A stretch of 64,000 nucleotides of DNA from Alteromonas aquimaris (GTDB lineage: Bacteria; Pseudomonadota; Gammaproteobacteria; Enterobacterales; Alteromonadaceae). The DNA is taken from NCBI RefSeq assembly GCF_026183695.1, contig NZ_JAPFRD010000011.1, positions 594,796-658,795 of the forward strand. Reading direction: 5' to 3'. The notes under the pieces were generated by a model. That model ran no database searches. It was not told the DNA's origin and saw nothing but the letters and a program-made list of their open reading frames with translations. Shown in pieces: positions 52,491 to 63,523 of this stretch (positions are counted from its first letter, which is position 1; every line of letters starts with the position of its first letter). The position numbers and the translations under genes were made by a program.

Positions 52491-54515
52491 TTACACTTTA
52501 AATTGGCGAATAGACTGTTGCAGTTCCTCGGCAAGGCGTGCAACTTCGTGGCTGGAATCTGACGTTTGCTGGGCGCCTGCAGTAGTTTCTTCCGCAATCC
52601 CGACAATCGTTTCCAGCTTCTCACTGATCTCTTGTGAAACCGTATTCTGTTCGCGTGCCGATTGCTCGATTTGTGAACTGACATCATGAGCTTTATGCAC
52701 GGCGTCAGAGATGACATCCAATGCCTTGGTTGCGCGTTCCGTTTGCTCAACACACACAGCCGTTTGTTCTTTACCCTGGTTCATTACAGCCACCGCTTTT
52801 TCAGCGCCCGCCTGCAATACTTCAATCATGGAGTTGATTTCCTGGGTAGATTCCTGCGTACGGCTGGCCAATGTTCTTACTTCATCAGCAACTACCGCGA
52901 AGCCACGACCCTGTTCACCGGCACGAGCAGCCTCAATGGCGGCATTAAGCGCAAGCAGGTTAGTTTGATCGGCAACGCCTCTAATCACATCCAGAATACC
53001 CCCGATGCTGGCACTATCTTGATGAAGCTTATTAATCACGTTTGCCGCTTCTTCAACATCTTTGGCCAATATTTCGATAGTATTGCGGTTATCAAGCGAA
53101 ATCTTACGTACATTTTCTGCTTCTGCATCAGCATGGCGAATTTGATTTAAGGTATCTTCGGCATTATGCATGACCAGTTGTGAGGTTGAATGCATTTCCG
53201 TAGTGGCAGTGGCAACTTGGGCAATCTGCGACTTCTGGTCCTGGATGGAATGGGTGGTTTGAGCGGTAACCGCTGAGGTTTGCTCAGACGCTGCCGCTAA
53301 CTGCTCAGCGCGCGTATTAATACCCGCGATCAGTTCCTTTAAGTTACTGATGAGTTTATTTATATTGAATGCCAGTTGACCAAATTCGTCCTTTGAACGG
53401 ATATCAAGCTTCTGGGTGAGATCGCCCGATGAGGCGACGTTCAAGAGTTCATTAACGCGGTTAAGCGGTCGCGTAATCGCAATAACCGTAAAGTAACCAA
53501 TGGCAGCACCAATAGCTAGCGCTATAAGCACTACGATGATGACAAACATGTTGCCCCTGGCTACCTCTGAATTAACCCGCTCTTCAAGCTCCGAGGCTTT
53601 TTCTTCTGCTAACGAAAGCAATTTGGCTAATTCAACCACGGCCTGTTGAATATTCTCATCAGACTTGTTCAACGCCACTTCTGAAGCGTTTCTGTTTTCG
53701 ATACGTTCTACATGAAGCTTCAGTACACCATCAGAGCCGGTTACCGCATCAAGCGCATTGTTCACCAGATCGTTAATCTCAGCTAAGGAACCATCAGCCT
53801 CTTCACCCTGCGCAGCGGCATTCATGGTGTTTAAGCGCTCTTTTACATTGTCGACTACAAGATTTACTTCGTTACCCAGCGTTTGTGCTCTGATCAACGT
53901 GTCAGTTTTGATATATTCTGTAGTAGCGGTTAACAGTGACAGCAAAGATGTTTCAAGAGTACTACCGATTTCTGCAGCAGCTGAAAGGTTTTCGCTGTTG
54001 CGAACGGAGTCCAAATCGCTGAAGTCCAAAATATAGGTGGCAGCATCATCGGCGCCATCTTCGGCATCGCCCATTTTGTCAGTAATTCTATTTCGCAGTG
54101 TCATAAAGGCACGACGATTATCGTACATAGTTTCAACATTACTAACGTAGTTGTCATAAGACGCTTTTACATTGGTTAATGTCGCTCTTAGCGCTTCATC
54201 ATTTGCTACGGCCGTAGCTAACTGGGCATATTCTTCCTCAAACTCTTCTTTCCCCCGGCTGTATGCCTGGTACTTCTCTTCAAGTTTGTCGAGACTTTCT
54301 TCAATATAGGCTTCGAAGGTGATTCTGCCCATATTTAAAAAACTGGCCTTTAATGAGTTACTGCCATCCAGGGTGGGAATAGCAAGCGTGTTGACTTCTT
54401 CAGTAGCAGAGCCAACCGAGTTGAGGTTATACAATGAAGATATGCTGATAACGATCAACAGCAAACACATGGTAATAAAACCACCGATAATTCGCATTGC
54501 AACAGTAACTTTCAT
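52491..54515 (-). CDS. Methyl-accepting chemotaxis protein
   Basis: Transmembrane chemoreceptor of 674 residues. A first helix lies at about 8-28, a long periplasmic helical ligand domain runs to about 325, and a second helix is at about 326-348. A HAMP domain follows at about 350-400, and then the signalling domain with the invariant hairpin tip [33 protein letters not shown], of which only [16 protein letters not shown] need be cited. No C-terminal pentapeptide tether is present. The ATG at 54,515 has GAGGGG 6 nt upstream and is preferred to a GTG 6 bp before. The ligand is unknown; the receptor is unlinked to other chemotaxis genes. Confidence 0.96.
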   Translation of the reverse strand: MKVTVAMRIIGGFITMCLLLIVISISSLYNLNSVGSATEEVNTLAIPTLDGSNSLKASFLNMGRITFEAYIEESLDKLEEKYQAYSRGKEEFEEEYAQLATAVANDEALRATLTNVKASYDNYVSNVETMYDNRRAFMTLRNRITDKMGDAEDGADDAATYILDFSDLDSVRNSENLSAAAEIGSTLETSLLSLLTATTEYIKTDTLIRAQTLGNEVNLVVDNVKERLNTMNAAAQGEEADGSLAEINDLVNNALDAVTGSDGVLKLHVERIENRNASEVALNKSDENIQQAVVELAKLLSLAEEKASELEERVNSEVARGNMFVIIVVLIALAIGAAIGYFTVIAITRPLNRVNELLNVASSGDLTQKLDIRSKDEFGQLAFNINKLISNLKELIAGINTRAEQLAAASEQTSAVTAQTTHSIQDQKSQIAQVATATTEMHSTSQLVMHNAEDTLNQIRHADAEAENVRKISLDNRNTIEILAKDVEEAANVINKLHQDSASIGGILDVIRGVADQTNLLALNAAIEAARAGEQGRGFAVVADEVRTLASRTQESTQEINSMIEVLQAGAEKAVAVMNQGKEQTAVCVEQTERATKALDVISDAVHKAHDVSSQIEQSAREQNTVSQEISEKLETIVGIAEETTAGAQQTSDSSHEVARLAEELQQSIRQFKV

Positions 54516-54761
54516 CGACACCCCTCTGTGGCCTATTCTTCGTTGGCATTCATAGCCAACGGGCTTCTTAAATTAAGTTCAATTCTGACAAAAAAAGACG
54601 AAAACTTCACTACTTCTGTTCGCTTATTTTGACAATTAGGTATGGAACTTGAAAACTCCCACACAATTTATCGACATTCCCACGGCATACTTTACCAATG
54701 ACTGGATAAAAAAAGTTATCTTTATTGATATCAAATTAAGATTTATTGCTGGTTTCTATAC

Positions 54762-55574
54762 CTACGCTGCATTTATCGCGATAAATTCGGCCGTTTCCAG
54801 ACGTAGTGCTGTCATTTTTTTGCCCCAAACATAACCCGTGTCTAAACCAATATATTGAGTAGACGAAGTTTGACCGTTTAATGCAGCCCAATGCCCAAAC
54901 ACTATTCTTTCCGTGGTGAGCGAGCGGTTGTTAAGCTTAAACCATGGGGTTAATTCCTCAGGCGCATCACTAGGGTGCCCGCTGTTTTCAAAATCAAGCT
55001 GATTTGACGCATTGAGATATCTCATTCGCGTACACGCATTCACGATAAATCGTTGTCGCTCTACGCCAAAGAGAGCAGAGGACCATTTGCGAGGTTCGCA
55101 GCCATACATATTCTTTAGCAGTGAACGCCAGTCTTCGCTACACAAAATTTCACTAATCTCGTCACTGTGGTTAAGAAGATCATCCACTGACCAGAATGGG
55201 TATAAGCCGGCATGGACCAACACGGTATCGGGGTCCAGTCTGTGTGCTAAGGGAAAATGACGAAACCAATTTACAATAGCGGGCAATTTTGGGCTATTCA
55301 GCAACGGCCCAAGTTTGTCACTTTTCCTGGCTTGTTTCAGGCCTTGTGATACGGCTAGAAAATTCAGATCATGATTGCCAAGTACAGCGTGAAAATGGTC
55401 GCCCAAACTCATTAAATACTCCGCGGTGCCGAGGGAGTCAGGCCCTCGCCCTATAAGATCCCCTACCGCATAAAGATGATCTCGATGGGGGTTAAAACCC
55501 GCTTCGCTGAGTAACTTTTTTAAGCCAGGCAAACATCCCTGAATATCTCCCACTATTAAACTTTGTCTCGTCAT
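54762..55574 (-). CDS. apaH: Symmetrical bis(5'-nucleosyl)-tetraphosphatase ApaH
   Basis: Hydrolyses Ap4A to two ADP and removes NpnN caps from RNA; cytoplasmic metallophosphatase of 270 residues. The phosphoesterase motifs are GDIQG, VGDLIGRGPDS, GNHDLN and the later VHAG and GHWAALNG. It is the last gene of the lptD-surA-pdxA-rsmA-apaG-apaH operon, 46 nt after apaG. The gene order is the same as in E. coli. Confidence 0.97.
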   Translation of the reverse strand: MTRQSLIVGDIQGCLPGLKKLLSEAGFNPHRDHLYAVGDLIGRGPDSLGTAEYLMSLGDHFHAVLGNHDLNFLAVSQGLKQARKSDKLGPLLNSPKLPAIVNWFRHFPLAHRLDPDTVLVHAGLYPFWSVDDLLNHSDEISEILCSEDWRSLLKNMYGCEPRKWSSALFGVERQRFIVNACTRMRYLNASNQLDFENSGHPSDAPEELTPWFKLNNRSLTTERIVFGHWAALNGQTSSTQYIGLDTGYVWGKKMTALRLETAEFIAINAA

Positions 55575-55620
55575 AATTAGAGTAAACTTTTAATTTTTAC
55601 TTTAGTGGATGGATGTATTG

Positions 55621-56004
55621 TCAATTGAGAATATTCGGCACAGCAAGGCTAAAAACATCAATCGGTACGCGGAATAATGATTTATCTTCCCGTTGCATTT
55701 CATAATAACCCTGCATACTACCGACGGGACAATCAATAATAGCTCCGCTGGTGTATTCAAATTGTTCACTGGGTTTTATTAGCGGTTGTTTTCCCACCAC
55801 CCCAGCGCCTTCTACTTCCATTGACTTGCCGTCAGCATCACAGATTAGCCAATAGCGATTTAATAACTTAACCGGTTCGTTACTTAAATTAGTGATGGTG
55901 ACGTGGTAAGCGAATGCATATTTTTGCTCATCGCTGGCAGGGTGATCCGGCAGATAATGCGCATGCACCTTCACAATGACCGTGGGCTGAGAGATATCGT
56001 CCAT
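55621..56004 (-). CDS. apaG: ApaG protein
   Basis: Small ApaG-fold (fibronectin-III-like) protein, 127 residues; linked to Co2+/Mg2+ tolerance but of unclear biochemical role. Typical sequence is YAFAYHVTITNLSNEPVKLLNRYWLI, shown by FAYHVTITNLS and LLNRYWLI, and VVGKQPLIKPSEQFEYTSG. Its ATG overlaps the rsmA stop by one base (TAATG), with AAGGAG inside rsmA, so the two are translationally coupled. Confidence 0.97.
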   Translation of the reverse strand: MDDISQPTVIVKVHAHYLPDHPASDEQKYAFAYHVTITNLSNEPVKLLNRYWLICDADGKSMEVEGAGVVGKQPLIKPSEQFEYTSGAIIDCPVGSMQGYYEMQREDKSLFRVPIDVFSLAVPNILN

Positions 56005-56819
56005 TACATCTCCTTGTTGTATACGAAATTAGCTAGCTGACCGAAGTCCGCTAATGAAAGCGTTTCGGCTCTGGCGGTTGGGTCCAGTCCCAATGACAGG
56101 ATTTCTTCTTCAGTCACAGAGTCCTTCAGACTATTACGGATGGTTTTTCTTCTTTGGTTAAACGCCTGTGCACAAATTCTCTCAAGAATATTGACCGAAT
56201 TAACTGATATTGGTGGAGTCCGGTGAGGAATAAGTCTCACAATAGCGGAGTCCACTTTCGGTGGAGGAACAAATGCATGGGGTGGAACCTCTAATACCGG
56301 CATCACCTGGCAATAATACTGCGCCATTACCGATAAGCGCCCATAGCTTTTAGAGCCGGGCCCCGCTGCTAAACGATTGACGACTTCCTTTTGCAGCATA
56401 AAATGCATATCGGCGATGCAATTCGCAAAATCAAAAAGGTGAAACATCAACGGCGTGGAAATGTTATAGGGTAAATTGCCGAAAACTCTTAATGGCACGG
56501 ATGGCTCAGGGAGACTGGAAAGGAGCGCTTCAAAATCCAGTGTCAGCGCATCTTGCTCCACTACATTCAATTTGTTGGCATGAAAAGGGTGGTGACGTAA
56601 GCGTTTGGCGAGATCGCGATCAAGCTCTACTACGGTTAACGCAGAAACCTCTTCACACACTGGTTCGGTGAGTGCACCTAAACCGGGACCTATTTCTACT
56701 AAGTTTTCACCTTCTTTGGGAGCAATGGCGGCAACAATTTCGCCAATGACATGCTCATCATTCAGAAAGTTCTGGCCGAATCGTTTGCGGGCGGTATGCC
56801 CTAAGTGTGTTTTGTTCAT
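56004..56819 (-). CDS. rsmA: 16S rRNA dimethyladenosine transferase RsmA (KsgA)
   Basis: Dimethylates two adjacent adenines in helix 45 of 16S rRNA in late 30S assembly, using SAM. It is 271 residues. The start has [16 protein letters not shown], the SAM-binding motif [13 protein letters not shown], and the catalytic NLPYNIST. The C-terminal domain includes [12 protein letters not shown]. It overlaps pdxA by 4 bp (ATGA) and apaG by 1 base, within the same operon. Confidence 0.98.
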   Translation of the reverse strand: MNKTHLGHTARKRFGQNFLNDEHVIGEIVAAIAPKEGENLVEIGPGLGALTEPVCEEVSALTVVELDRDLAKRLRHHPFHANKLNVVEQDALTLDFEALLSSLPEPSVPLRVFGNLPYNISTPLMFHLFDFANCIADMHFMLQKEVVNRLAAGPGSKSYGRLSVMAQYYCQVMPVLEVPPHAFVPPPKVDSAIVRLIPHRTPPISVNSVNILERICAQAFNQRRKTIRNSLKDSVTEEEILSLGLDPTARAETLSLADFGQLANFVYNKEM

Positions 56820-57799
56820 TTTTTCTGATTAGCTAATTCAATTGCTTTGCTTAAAGCTTGTTGGAAACTTCCTGTATCTGCCTTTCCGCTACCCGCTAAG
56901 TCTAGCGCTGTACCATGGTCTACAGAAGTGCGAATGAAAGGTAAGCCTAGCGTAATGTTTACCGATGCACCAAATCCTTTAAATTTTAAGACTGGCAGAC
57001 CTTGGTCATGATACATGGCAAGTACTACATCGGCCTGTTCGAGATACTTAGGTTGGAAAATCGTATCCGCTGGCAAGGGGCCGCTTATCAACATGCCTTG
57101 CTCCCTCAACTCATCCAGTGCCGGAGATATGACATCAATCTCTTCCCGCCCCAAGTGCCCATCTTCACCAGCATGGGGGTTTAGGCCGCAAACAAACAAG
57201 TGTGGTCGCGGGACACCAAATTTCGTCCTGAAGTCGTGGTCAATAATGCGGATAACATTGTGTAAACGGTCACGGGTAATTGCTTTAGAGACATAGGCAA
57301 GGGGTATATGGGTCGTCGCGAGTGCTACATTGAGCCCAGTGGTGGCGAGCATCATAACGACATCAGCCGTGTGCGACTGGTGAGCAAAAAATTCTGTGTG
57401 CCCACTAAATGAGATGCCGGATTGGTTAATAATGCCTTTATGTACCGGTCCTGTCACCACCGCATCAAAATGCCCCTGCATATTGGCTTCACAGGCCAGA
57501 CGCAAAGTTTCGACCACGTAGTGACCATGCTCGGGATTTAATGTACCCGGTTGGACGGTCCCTACGAGGGGAACGTCGTGAATTATAAGCGAACCGGCTG
57601 CGGCCGGCGTGACATCATCAGTGTCATAAGGGAGAAGCGTTAAGGGTAGGTCAAGCTGCCTGGCCCGTTCGCGCAGCATAGTGGCATTTGCAAAAATAAC
57701 AAGCTGTGCGGGCCAGGCTTGCTGCGCTAATGCAATAATAAGATCGGGACCAATTCCTGCTGGTTCGCCAGGGGTGACCGCAATTCTCAATGGTTTCAT
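56816..57799 (-). CDS. pdxA: 4-hydroxythreonine-4-phosphate dehydrogenase PdxA
   Basis: NAD-dependent oxidation and decarboxylation in pyridoxal 5'-phosphate synthesis; 327 residues. It opens with [16 protein letters not shown], has [12 protein letters not shown], the metal-binding histidine in SGHTEFFA, and ends with [16 protein letters not shown] and [13 protein letters not shown]. It follows surA by 14 nt and overlaps rsmA by 4 bp. Confidence 0.98.
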   Translation of the reverse strand: MKPLRIAVTPGEPAGIGPDLIIALAQQAWPAQLVIFANATMLRERARQLDLPLTLLPYDTDDVTPAAAGSLIIHDVPLVGTVQPGTLNPEHGHYVVETLRLACEANMQGHFDAVVTGPVHKGIINQSGISFSGHTEFFAHQSHTADVVMMLATTGLNVALATTHIPLAYVSKAITRDRLHNVIRIIDHDFRTKFGVPRPHLFVCGLNPHAGEDGHLGREEIDVISPALDELREQGMLISGPLPADTIFQPKYLEQADVVLAMYHDQGLPVLKFKGFGASVNITLGLPFIRTSVDHGTALDLAGSGKADTGSFQQALSKAIELANQKK

Positions 57800-57813
57800 A
57801 AGCCGTTTACGCT

Positions 57814-59094
57814 CTACTCAACCACTTCAATGTAGGCTTGGTCGCGCATCTCTCTTAACCAGGCTTCGGTTTCTTCCTGGAACTTACGGTTGTAGAGAAG
57901 TTGATACGCTTTGTCTTCTTTACGTTTCTCTGTGGCATCATCAATTCGGCGCTCAAGAAGTTCAATCAGGTGCCATCCATGTACTGAACGAATGGGATCA
58001 CTCATTTCATTCGGTTCAAGCGAAGCAAGCGCATCCCTAAATGCGGGGACGTAAATAGTCGGGTCAGCCCAACCCAAATTACCGCCTTTAAGCGCTGAGC
58101 CTGGATCTTCCGAATGCTCTTTGGCAAGGTCGGCAAATGTTGCTTCGTTGTTTTCGATTTGACGTTTGAAATCAATCAACATCTTCTTAGCTTTATCTTC
58201 ACTTAAAATAATAGAGGGCTTGATAAGAATGTGACGTGCATTGACCTCTTCAACGGTAACCGTCTCTATACCGCGGGTATCCAGAATTTTTAAAATATGA
58301 AAACCCGCGCCACTGCGGATAGGCCCTATCAATTCGCCTTTCGCTTTACCTTGTACCGCTTCTGCGAAAAGTGTTGGCATGGCATTAATATTCATCCAGC
58401 CCATGTTACCGCCTTCTAAAGCATTCGTGCCTGAAGAAGAGGCAATCGCAATTTTGGCAAAATCAGACCCATTGTTGAGAAGCTCTAACACCCTATCAGC
58501 TCGGTCTCTCGCCGCCGCCACATCTTCATCGGTGGGCTGTGATGGGAAACCTATCAATATATGACCAAGTTCATATTCCGCCTGCTCGGCACCTTGTTGA
58601 TCTATCAGTTTGGTTAATGCTTCAATTTCCTGAGCAGTAATGTAAACCCGACGGCGCACATTCGCACGGCGCACTTCACCCATGATCAACTCTTCGCGTA
58701 CGTTCTCACGGTAGCTATCATAACTTATTCCATTTTGTTGTAGCTGCTGGCGTAAATCAGCCAACGTGGCATTTTGATCCTTGGCGATGTTTTGAATGGT
58801 TTGTTCCAATTGGGGATCACTAATTTGAATACCCATTCGGTCAGCCATCTGCATTTGCAAACTTTTCATGATCAAACGTTCGATTGCCTGGGTGCGTAAA
58901 GCCAGATCAGAAGGAAGTGATTGGTTATTGGCTTCGGCATTTCGCTTTACTTCGTTGACCAATGCATTTATTTCACTTTCCAGAATAACTCCCTTATCAA
59001 CGATAACGGCAACTTTATCCAGCGGCGTTTCCTGTGCTATTGCAGCAGTAATAAAAAACACACCCGCTAAGAGCACTTTACTGATGAACTTCAT
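57814..59094 (-). CDS. surA: Periplasmic chaperone and peptidyl-prolyl isomerase SurA
   Basis: Main periplasmic chaperone for outer-membrane proteins, including LptD. It is 426 residues (E. coli 428). A signal peptide ends at about residue 20. The N-terminal chaperone domain ([18 protein letters not shown]) is followed by two parvulin domains at about 170-275 and 280-385, with [13 protein letters not shown] and [11 protein letters not shown] as their starts. A final helix returns to the core. It lies 61 nt after lptD in the same operon. Confidence 0.98.
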   Translation of the reverse strand: MKFISKVLLAGVFFITAAIAQETPLDKVAVIVDKGVILESEINALVNEVKRNAEANNQSLPSDLALRTQAIERLIMKSLQMQMADRMGIQISDPQLEQTIQNIAKDQNATLADLRQQLQQNGISYDSYRENVREELIMGEVRRANVRRRVYITAQEIEALTKLIDQQGAEQAEYELGHILIGFPSQPTDEDVAAARDRADRVLELLNNGSDFAKIAIASSSGTNALEGGNMGWMNINAMPTLFAEAVQGKAKGELIGPIRSGAGFHILKILDTRGIETVTVEEVNARHILIKPSIILSEDKAKKMLIDFKRQIENNEATFADLAKEHSEDPGSALKGGNLGWADPTIYVPAFRDALASLEPNEMSDPIRSVHGWHLIELLERRIDDATEKRKEDKAYQLLYNRKFQEETEAWLREMRDQAYIEVVE

Positions 59095-59155
59095 AATTTC
59101 TCTTTTCGTTGGTTAACTTTACAGCGTCCTAACCTGTGCGGAAGCTACGTAAAAA

Positions 59156-61396
59156 CTAATTTAAACTATATGGCTGGCGATAGCCAAACATGCCTTCTTC
59201 AAGCATGCTTTTTGAGGACTTCGAAGACCCCATACCTTTAAAAATAAATTGTAAGGAAATTCCAGAATCAAACTCGCCGGTGGTACGGCTCCCATCCACG
59301 GTCACGCGATTACTCAAGTGTCGTTGCCCTACCAGTCTGACTGCCCAACAACACGACTCATACTGAAGGCCAAAAAAGCTCTCCACACTTCGATCAAGGG
59401 ACAAGTCACGGTAGGTTCGTCCTACCCAATGTAATGTATCGGTAATTGGCCAACTGGCCAGTATGCCAACCTGGTCGATTTGCTCGCCAGACAACTGACG
59501 TATATATCGATGGGTGAGCTGCACGACACTTTTGGCATCGCGTCGGTACTCAATACTGGTGCTATTGCGTTCAACTTTGTCAGTTTGCGTGGCAATTTGA
59601 ACATCTGTATGCATAAACCAGCGTGAACCTAATTGCCAATCCAATTCTGCTGCCAGCGCAGAGCGGTTTTTATCTTTCACCGCCGCCAACACTTTATTTT
59701 CGTCAAGATAGAATATCTGACCTACGCTAATCACAAATTGTTCCCGGTCAGCCCCATCAAGTATTCGTGAGGTTAACCCTACAGTAAACTGATTATTGTC
59801 ACTTATCCTGTCAAGGCCGGTGAATTCCTGTCCTCTGAATAAGCCATCCACATCAATCAGAAGAGGAGCGGTATCATATCGACCGATCATCGTTTGATCT
59901 TCATAAGACGTGTAAAGATACTGTAATTTTGGTTCGAGCGTCATTGTGGTGTCTTGATCAAACCACTGCTGCTGGCGTTCAAAATACAGCGCCCCAAACA
60001 TTCTAAATTGCCCCAGCGTACGGTTTACCTCATCCTCTAAATCGGTATTGTCGATATTTTCTTGCTGATAGTAGGTATTAAGCAGCGTTGCTTCCGCACT
60101 CAATTCTCCCCACACTTGCCTATATGGCAGGGTCAGGGTAGGAGCCACATGCCACCTGAAAGCTTCAGGTCTTTCCTGAGCCGTACTATCAAAATACGCC
60201 AGTTCTGAATCAAATGAAAATTCAAAAAAAGGGCCTAGTTCTCGCATATAGTTAAGACGGAATTCTGGTAAGGCTCGATAACTGTCCCCGCTATCTCCTA
60301 GCGTAACAAAATCCAGTACACGGAAATCCATGAGTAAATTATCGGAAAAGTAATCCAAGCTGGCTGTTCGATATAAGTGGGTATCTGCACGGGTATAAAA
60401 ATCAGAGCCAAGGTCGATAATGTAGTTATCATCGCTCACACCATTGATATCAGCGTTGAGTATCCAGTTTTCGGTTAACTCACCCTGATGATAATAGCGG
60501 TAAAACCACCTATCTGCCGGGATGGTCAGCTCATTGTCGTCAGCTAAATATTCAACATTTAGCTGACCATAGCTTTGCGACGTCAAATACCGAAATTCAT
60601 TTTTTAATTGCACTCCCCTGCGCGTCATGAAGCGTGGAGAAGTGGTCAAATCGTAATTGGGAGCAATGTTCCAATAGAAAGGTTGTTCATAATCAAAACC
60701 TGTTCTGGAAGAACTGCTTATCTCGGGAAACAACAATCCGGTTTGGCGCTGATCGCTCACCGGGAAGGCAAAGTAAGGTAAGTAAAGTACAGGTATGCCA
60801 CCCACATAAAAGCGTGTACTTTTTGCCTGCCCCCATGCAGTGCCTTTTTCAATACTGATTTCTGACGCTTCGATATGCCAGTCGGGGCTTCCCAGAGGAC
60901 ACGTAGTAAAGCTAACGTCGGATAGTATCAGCCCGCGCCCACGGTTTAACTGAATTTGTTGAGCTGCACCGTGACCAGGTTGTCCATTTAGTTGATATTG
61001 GCTGTTTTCAATTTGCAAAGATTGCTTGATAGAGTCTATCGATATGGCATCACTGGTTACGTTTAAATCCATATCCTGATAGGTAACATCGCCACTGGCT
61101 TCAAGCATCCTGCCATTCTTACTCACCTTGGCTTGCTCTGCATGTATTGCTGCACGATCCGAATAAATACTGACATTGCCAGTGAACTCAGCTAACTGTT
61201 TACTAACGATTTGCGCATAGTCCGACTCCACTTTGACATGCCCTTGCGGTTGGAGTATTAGCGGCTCAGAGGGTAAAGTAGAGACAGGACAAAGTGTATA
61301 TTCCTCGCTATTTTCATCTAAAGACGTATTTGACTGTGCGAATACGGGAGCCTTTAATAAAAAAGTGAGCAAGATTATTGGACGAAGAATATTCAT
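59156..61396 (-). CDS. lptD: LPS-assembly outer-membrane protein LptD
   Basis: Outer-membrane barrel that inserts lipopolysaccharide into the outer leaflet with LptE. It is 746 residues from the ATG at 61,396, which begins the signal peptide directly (MNILRPIILLTFLLKAPVFA); the frame extends 21 bp upstream. The N-terminal OstA/LptA-like jelly-roll covers about 45-200. The four cysteines used for inter-domain disulfides are present: C36, C166 and the adjacent C682/C683. It is the first gene of the operon. The 277-bp gap to djlA must hold its promoter, but I cannot mark it; no ribosome site is strong. Confidence 0.97.
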   Translation of the reverse strand: MNILRPIILLTFLLKAPVFAQSNTSLDENSEEYTLCPVSTLPSEPLILQPQGHVKVESDYAQIVSKQLAEFTGNVSIYSDRAAIHAEQAKVSKNGRMLEASGDVTYQDMDLNVTSDAISIDSIKQSLQIENSQYQLNGQPGHGAAQQIQLNRGRGLILSDVSFTTCPLGSPDWHIEASEISIEKGTAWGQAKSTRFYVGGIPVLYLPYFAFPVSDQRQTGLLFPEISSSSRTGFDYEQPFYWNIAPNYDLTTSPRFMTRRGVQLKNEFRYLTSQSYGQLNVEYLADDNELTIPADRWFYRYYHQGELTENWILNADINGVSDDNYIIDLGSDFYTRADTHLYRTASLDYFSDNLLMDFRVLDFVTLGDSGDSYRALPEFRLNYMRELGPFFEFSFDSELAYFDSTAQERPEAFRWHVAPTLTLPYRQVWGELSAEATLLNTYYQQENIDNTDLEDEVNRTLGQFRMFGALYFERQQQWFDQDTTMTLEPKLQYLYTSYEDQTMIGRYDTAPLLIDVDGLFRGQEFTGLDRISDNNQFTVGLTSRILDGADREQFVISVGQIFYLDENKVLAAVKDKNRSALAAELDWQLGSRWFMHTDVQIATQTDKVERNSTSIEYRRDAKSVVQLTHRYIRQLSGEQIDQVGILASWPITDTLHWVGRTYRDLSLDRSVESFFGLQYESCCWAVRLVGQRHLSNRVTVDGSRTTGEFDSGISLQFIFKGMGSSKSSKSMLEEGMFGYRQPYSLN

Positions 61397-61598
61397 GTAA
61401 AGGTGAGTGGCCTGCATTAACGCCGTAACCTGAGTATCAAGTTACATTCTTTTTATTCATTAAACGATACTAAGCGCCAATTCTAAGCACTTCTTTCACA
61501 ATTACCAACCATCTTTGCTTAAAATTAGGCGTAAATACTGAAATAGTTGGATATTAGTGAAATATTACGATGCAAAGTCTGAAGAATAAGAATTTGGC

Positions 61599-61627
61599 TT
61601 GCTTATCCTGTTTTGGAACTTTATAAC
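61599..61627 (+). promoter_or_regulatory. Probable sigma-70 promoter of djlA
   Basis: TTGCTT (61,599-61,604), 17 bp, then TATAAC (61,622-61,627), 46 bp before the djlA ATG. A GGAACTT motif overlaps the spacer but lacks a sigma-E -10 partner. Confidence 0.5.
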
Positions 61628-61673
61628 AGCTAACTTAAAGAAAGTACGAAATATAGAGTAGGAGAGTTATTGA

Positions 61674-62504
61674 ATGCCGTATTGGGGAAAAATCCTTGGG
61701 TTAGTGTTTGGGTTCATGTTCTTAAAAATTCCTGGTGCCATCCTTGGATTACTCATTGGCCATTTTTTTGATCGCGCCTACAGTCAAGATTTCAGTCAAT
61801 TAGGTGGTTTTGGACGTTTTTTCACTGATCAGAACTCATTAAAACAACAAGCTATTTTTTTTCACAGTCTATTTGCTTCGTTAGGACACTTGGCAAAAGC
61901 GGATGGCAAAGTCACCGAGCATGAAATCCAAGTTGCCACTGCCTTAATGGATGAAATGCAATTAACCGGGGAGGCGAGAAAGGAGGCTCAACAAGCCTTT
62001 AGAGAAGGTAAGTCAGCCGACTACCCCATCGTCGACACCTTAAAAAGCCTATATGAAAACTGTCACGGCAGACGGGATATTTTGCAGGTTTTTCTGGAAA
62101 TCCTGATTCAATCGGCTTTTGCCGATGGTAATCTGACCCCACAGGAATACCAGGTATTAGAAAAGGTAGCCAAACCTCTTGGCTTTAAAAGAAGAGATCT
62201 GGAGTACCTGGTATCAATGTTTGAGGCTGAAGTCAGATTCAGGCACCGGGGCGAAAAGCGTCAACATCAGCATCAGCCGTATACGGAACAGCAATCGGTG
62301 GAGGATGCCTATCGCATTCTAGGGGTGTCTGCCAGCGACGACGAAAAAACCATTAAGCGGGCATATCGTAAACGTATGTCGGAACACCACCCTGATAAGC
62401 TGGTTTCCAAGGGATTACCACAACAGGCTTTAGACATTGCAAAACAGAAAACCCAGGATATTCAGCAAGCCTACGAATTAATTAAACAGAAGCGCGGATT
62501 TTAA
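61674..62504 (+). CDS. djlA: Membrane-anchored DnaJ-like co-chaperone DjlA
   Basis: Inner-membrane J-protein that stimulates DnaK and affects envelope-stress signalling; 276 residues (E. coli 271). One transmembrane segment with glycines is at about 7-30 (LGLVFGFMFLKIPGAILGLLIG), a TerB-like domain at about 55-185, a basic linker, then a C-terminal J domain at about 210-276 with the catalytic HPD in EHHPDKLV. It is divergent from lptD, as in E. coli. xerD follows after 4 nt. Confidence 0.97.
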   Translation: MPYWGKILGLVFGFMFLKIPGAILGLLIGHFFDRAYSQDFSQLGGFGRFFTDQNSLKQQAIFFHSLFASLGHLAKADGKVTEHEIQVATALMDEMQLTGEARKEAQQAFREGKSADYPIVDTLKSLYENCHGRRDILQVFLEILIQSAFADGNLTPQEYQVLEKVAKPLGFKRRDLEYLVSMFEAEVRFRHRGEKRQHQHQPYTEQQSVEDAYRILGVSASDDEKTIKRAYRKRMSEHHPDKLVSKGLPQQALDIAKQKTQDIQQAYELIKQKRGF

Positions 62505-62508
62505 CAAG

Positions 62509-63423
62509 ATGCGGGAAAGGTCTTCACTTACAACAGCCAACGAAGCACATATTACTGAATTCATAGATATGTTATGGCTGGAAAAAGGATTAAGCGACCA
62601 TACTCAGCAAAGTTATCGAACCGACTTAACTCAGCTCGCTTTATTTTGCCAACAAAAGGGATTAGACGATATCACCATCGTTGAACAGCCACACTTGCAG
62701 GATTTTTTACACTTTAGAGAGCAGCAGGGCATATCCGCAAGAAGCAGACAAAGAAGTTTGAGTGCGATGAAGGCTTTTTTTGTTTATCTGGTGACTGTGC
62801 ATAAGCGTGCTGACAATCCCCTGTCCCGAACGCGTGGACCTAAGCTACCGCAAGCATTGCCGCACACCCTAAGCGAGCAGGAAGTTGAGGCGTTGCTGGA
62901 TGCGCCTGAAACGGAAGATCCCATTCAATGCCGGGATCGTTGTATGCTCGAAGTGCTTTACGCCACAGGGCTTAGGGTAAGTGAGCTGATCGGTCTAAGA
63001 ATGGGCCAGATCAGTACCCAGCAAGGAGTCGTTCGAGTAACGGGAAAAGGCAACAAAGAGCGTTTGGTTCCGCTTGGGGAGGATGCGGTGGATTGGTTAG
63101 CGACTTATTGTAAAACTGCGCGGCCAGAGTTGATTAAACATGCGACAGACTTGTTGTTCGTCAGTTTACGCGGGGGACAGATGACGCGCCAGACATTTTG
63201 GCATCGGGTTAAATATTACGCTCAAAAAGCAGGGATCACATCACGCCTTTCACCCCATACGTTAAGACATGCATTTGCCACCCACCTTCTTAATCATGGC
63301 GCAGATTTACGAGTGGTGCAGATGTTATTAGGCCATAGCGACTTATCAACCACCCAGATTTACACCCATGTTGCCAAAGAACGCTTACAAAATCTTATCC
63401 AACAACATCACCCCAGGGGATGA
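62509..63423 (+). CDS. xerD: Site-specific tyrosine recombinase XerD
   Basis: Acts with XerC at the dif site to resolve chromosome dimers at division under FtsK control. It is 304 residues. Catalytic residues are R156 (ATGLRVSEL), K180, H250 and R253 (LSPHTLRHAFATHLL), H276 and the nucleophile Y285 (TTQIYTHV). The N-terminal SAM-like core-binding domain covers about 12-100. It is 4 nt behind djlA and upstream of dsbC, the same xerD-dsbC order as in E. coli. Confidence 0.97.
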   Translation: MRERSSLTTANEAHITEFIDMLWLEKGLSDHTQQSYRTDLTQLALFCQQKGLDDITIVEQPHLQDFLHFREQQGISARSRQRSLSAMKAFFVYLVTVHKRADNPLSRTRGPKLPQALPHTLSEQEVEALLDAPETEDPIQCRDRCMLEVLYATGLRVSELIGLRMGQISTQQGVVRVTGKGNKERLVPLGEDAVDWLATYCKTARPELIKHATDLLFVSLRGGQMTRQTFWHRVKYYAQKAGITSRLSPHTLRHAFATHLLNHGADLRVVQMLLGHSDLSTTQIYTHVAKERLQNLIQQHHPRG

Positions 63424-63523
63424 ACGTCATTTAGTGCTGCACGCGACTGTGTTACTATTTGGAAAAGAGCTGAATGAAACATTCATTTAAATATCTGACG
63501 TCCCCGTCAATAGGAGAACATGT

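Noticed and set aside
61615..61627. Sigma-E promoter before djlA, suggested by GGAACTT
   Set aside because: At 16-17 bp there is no TCTGA- or TCAAA-like -10 box. A sigma-70 promoter overlaps it better.
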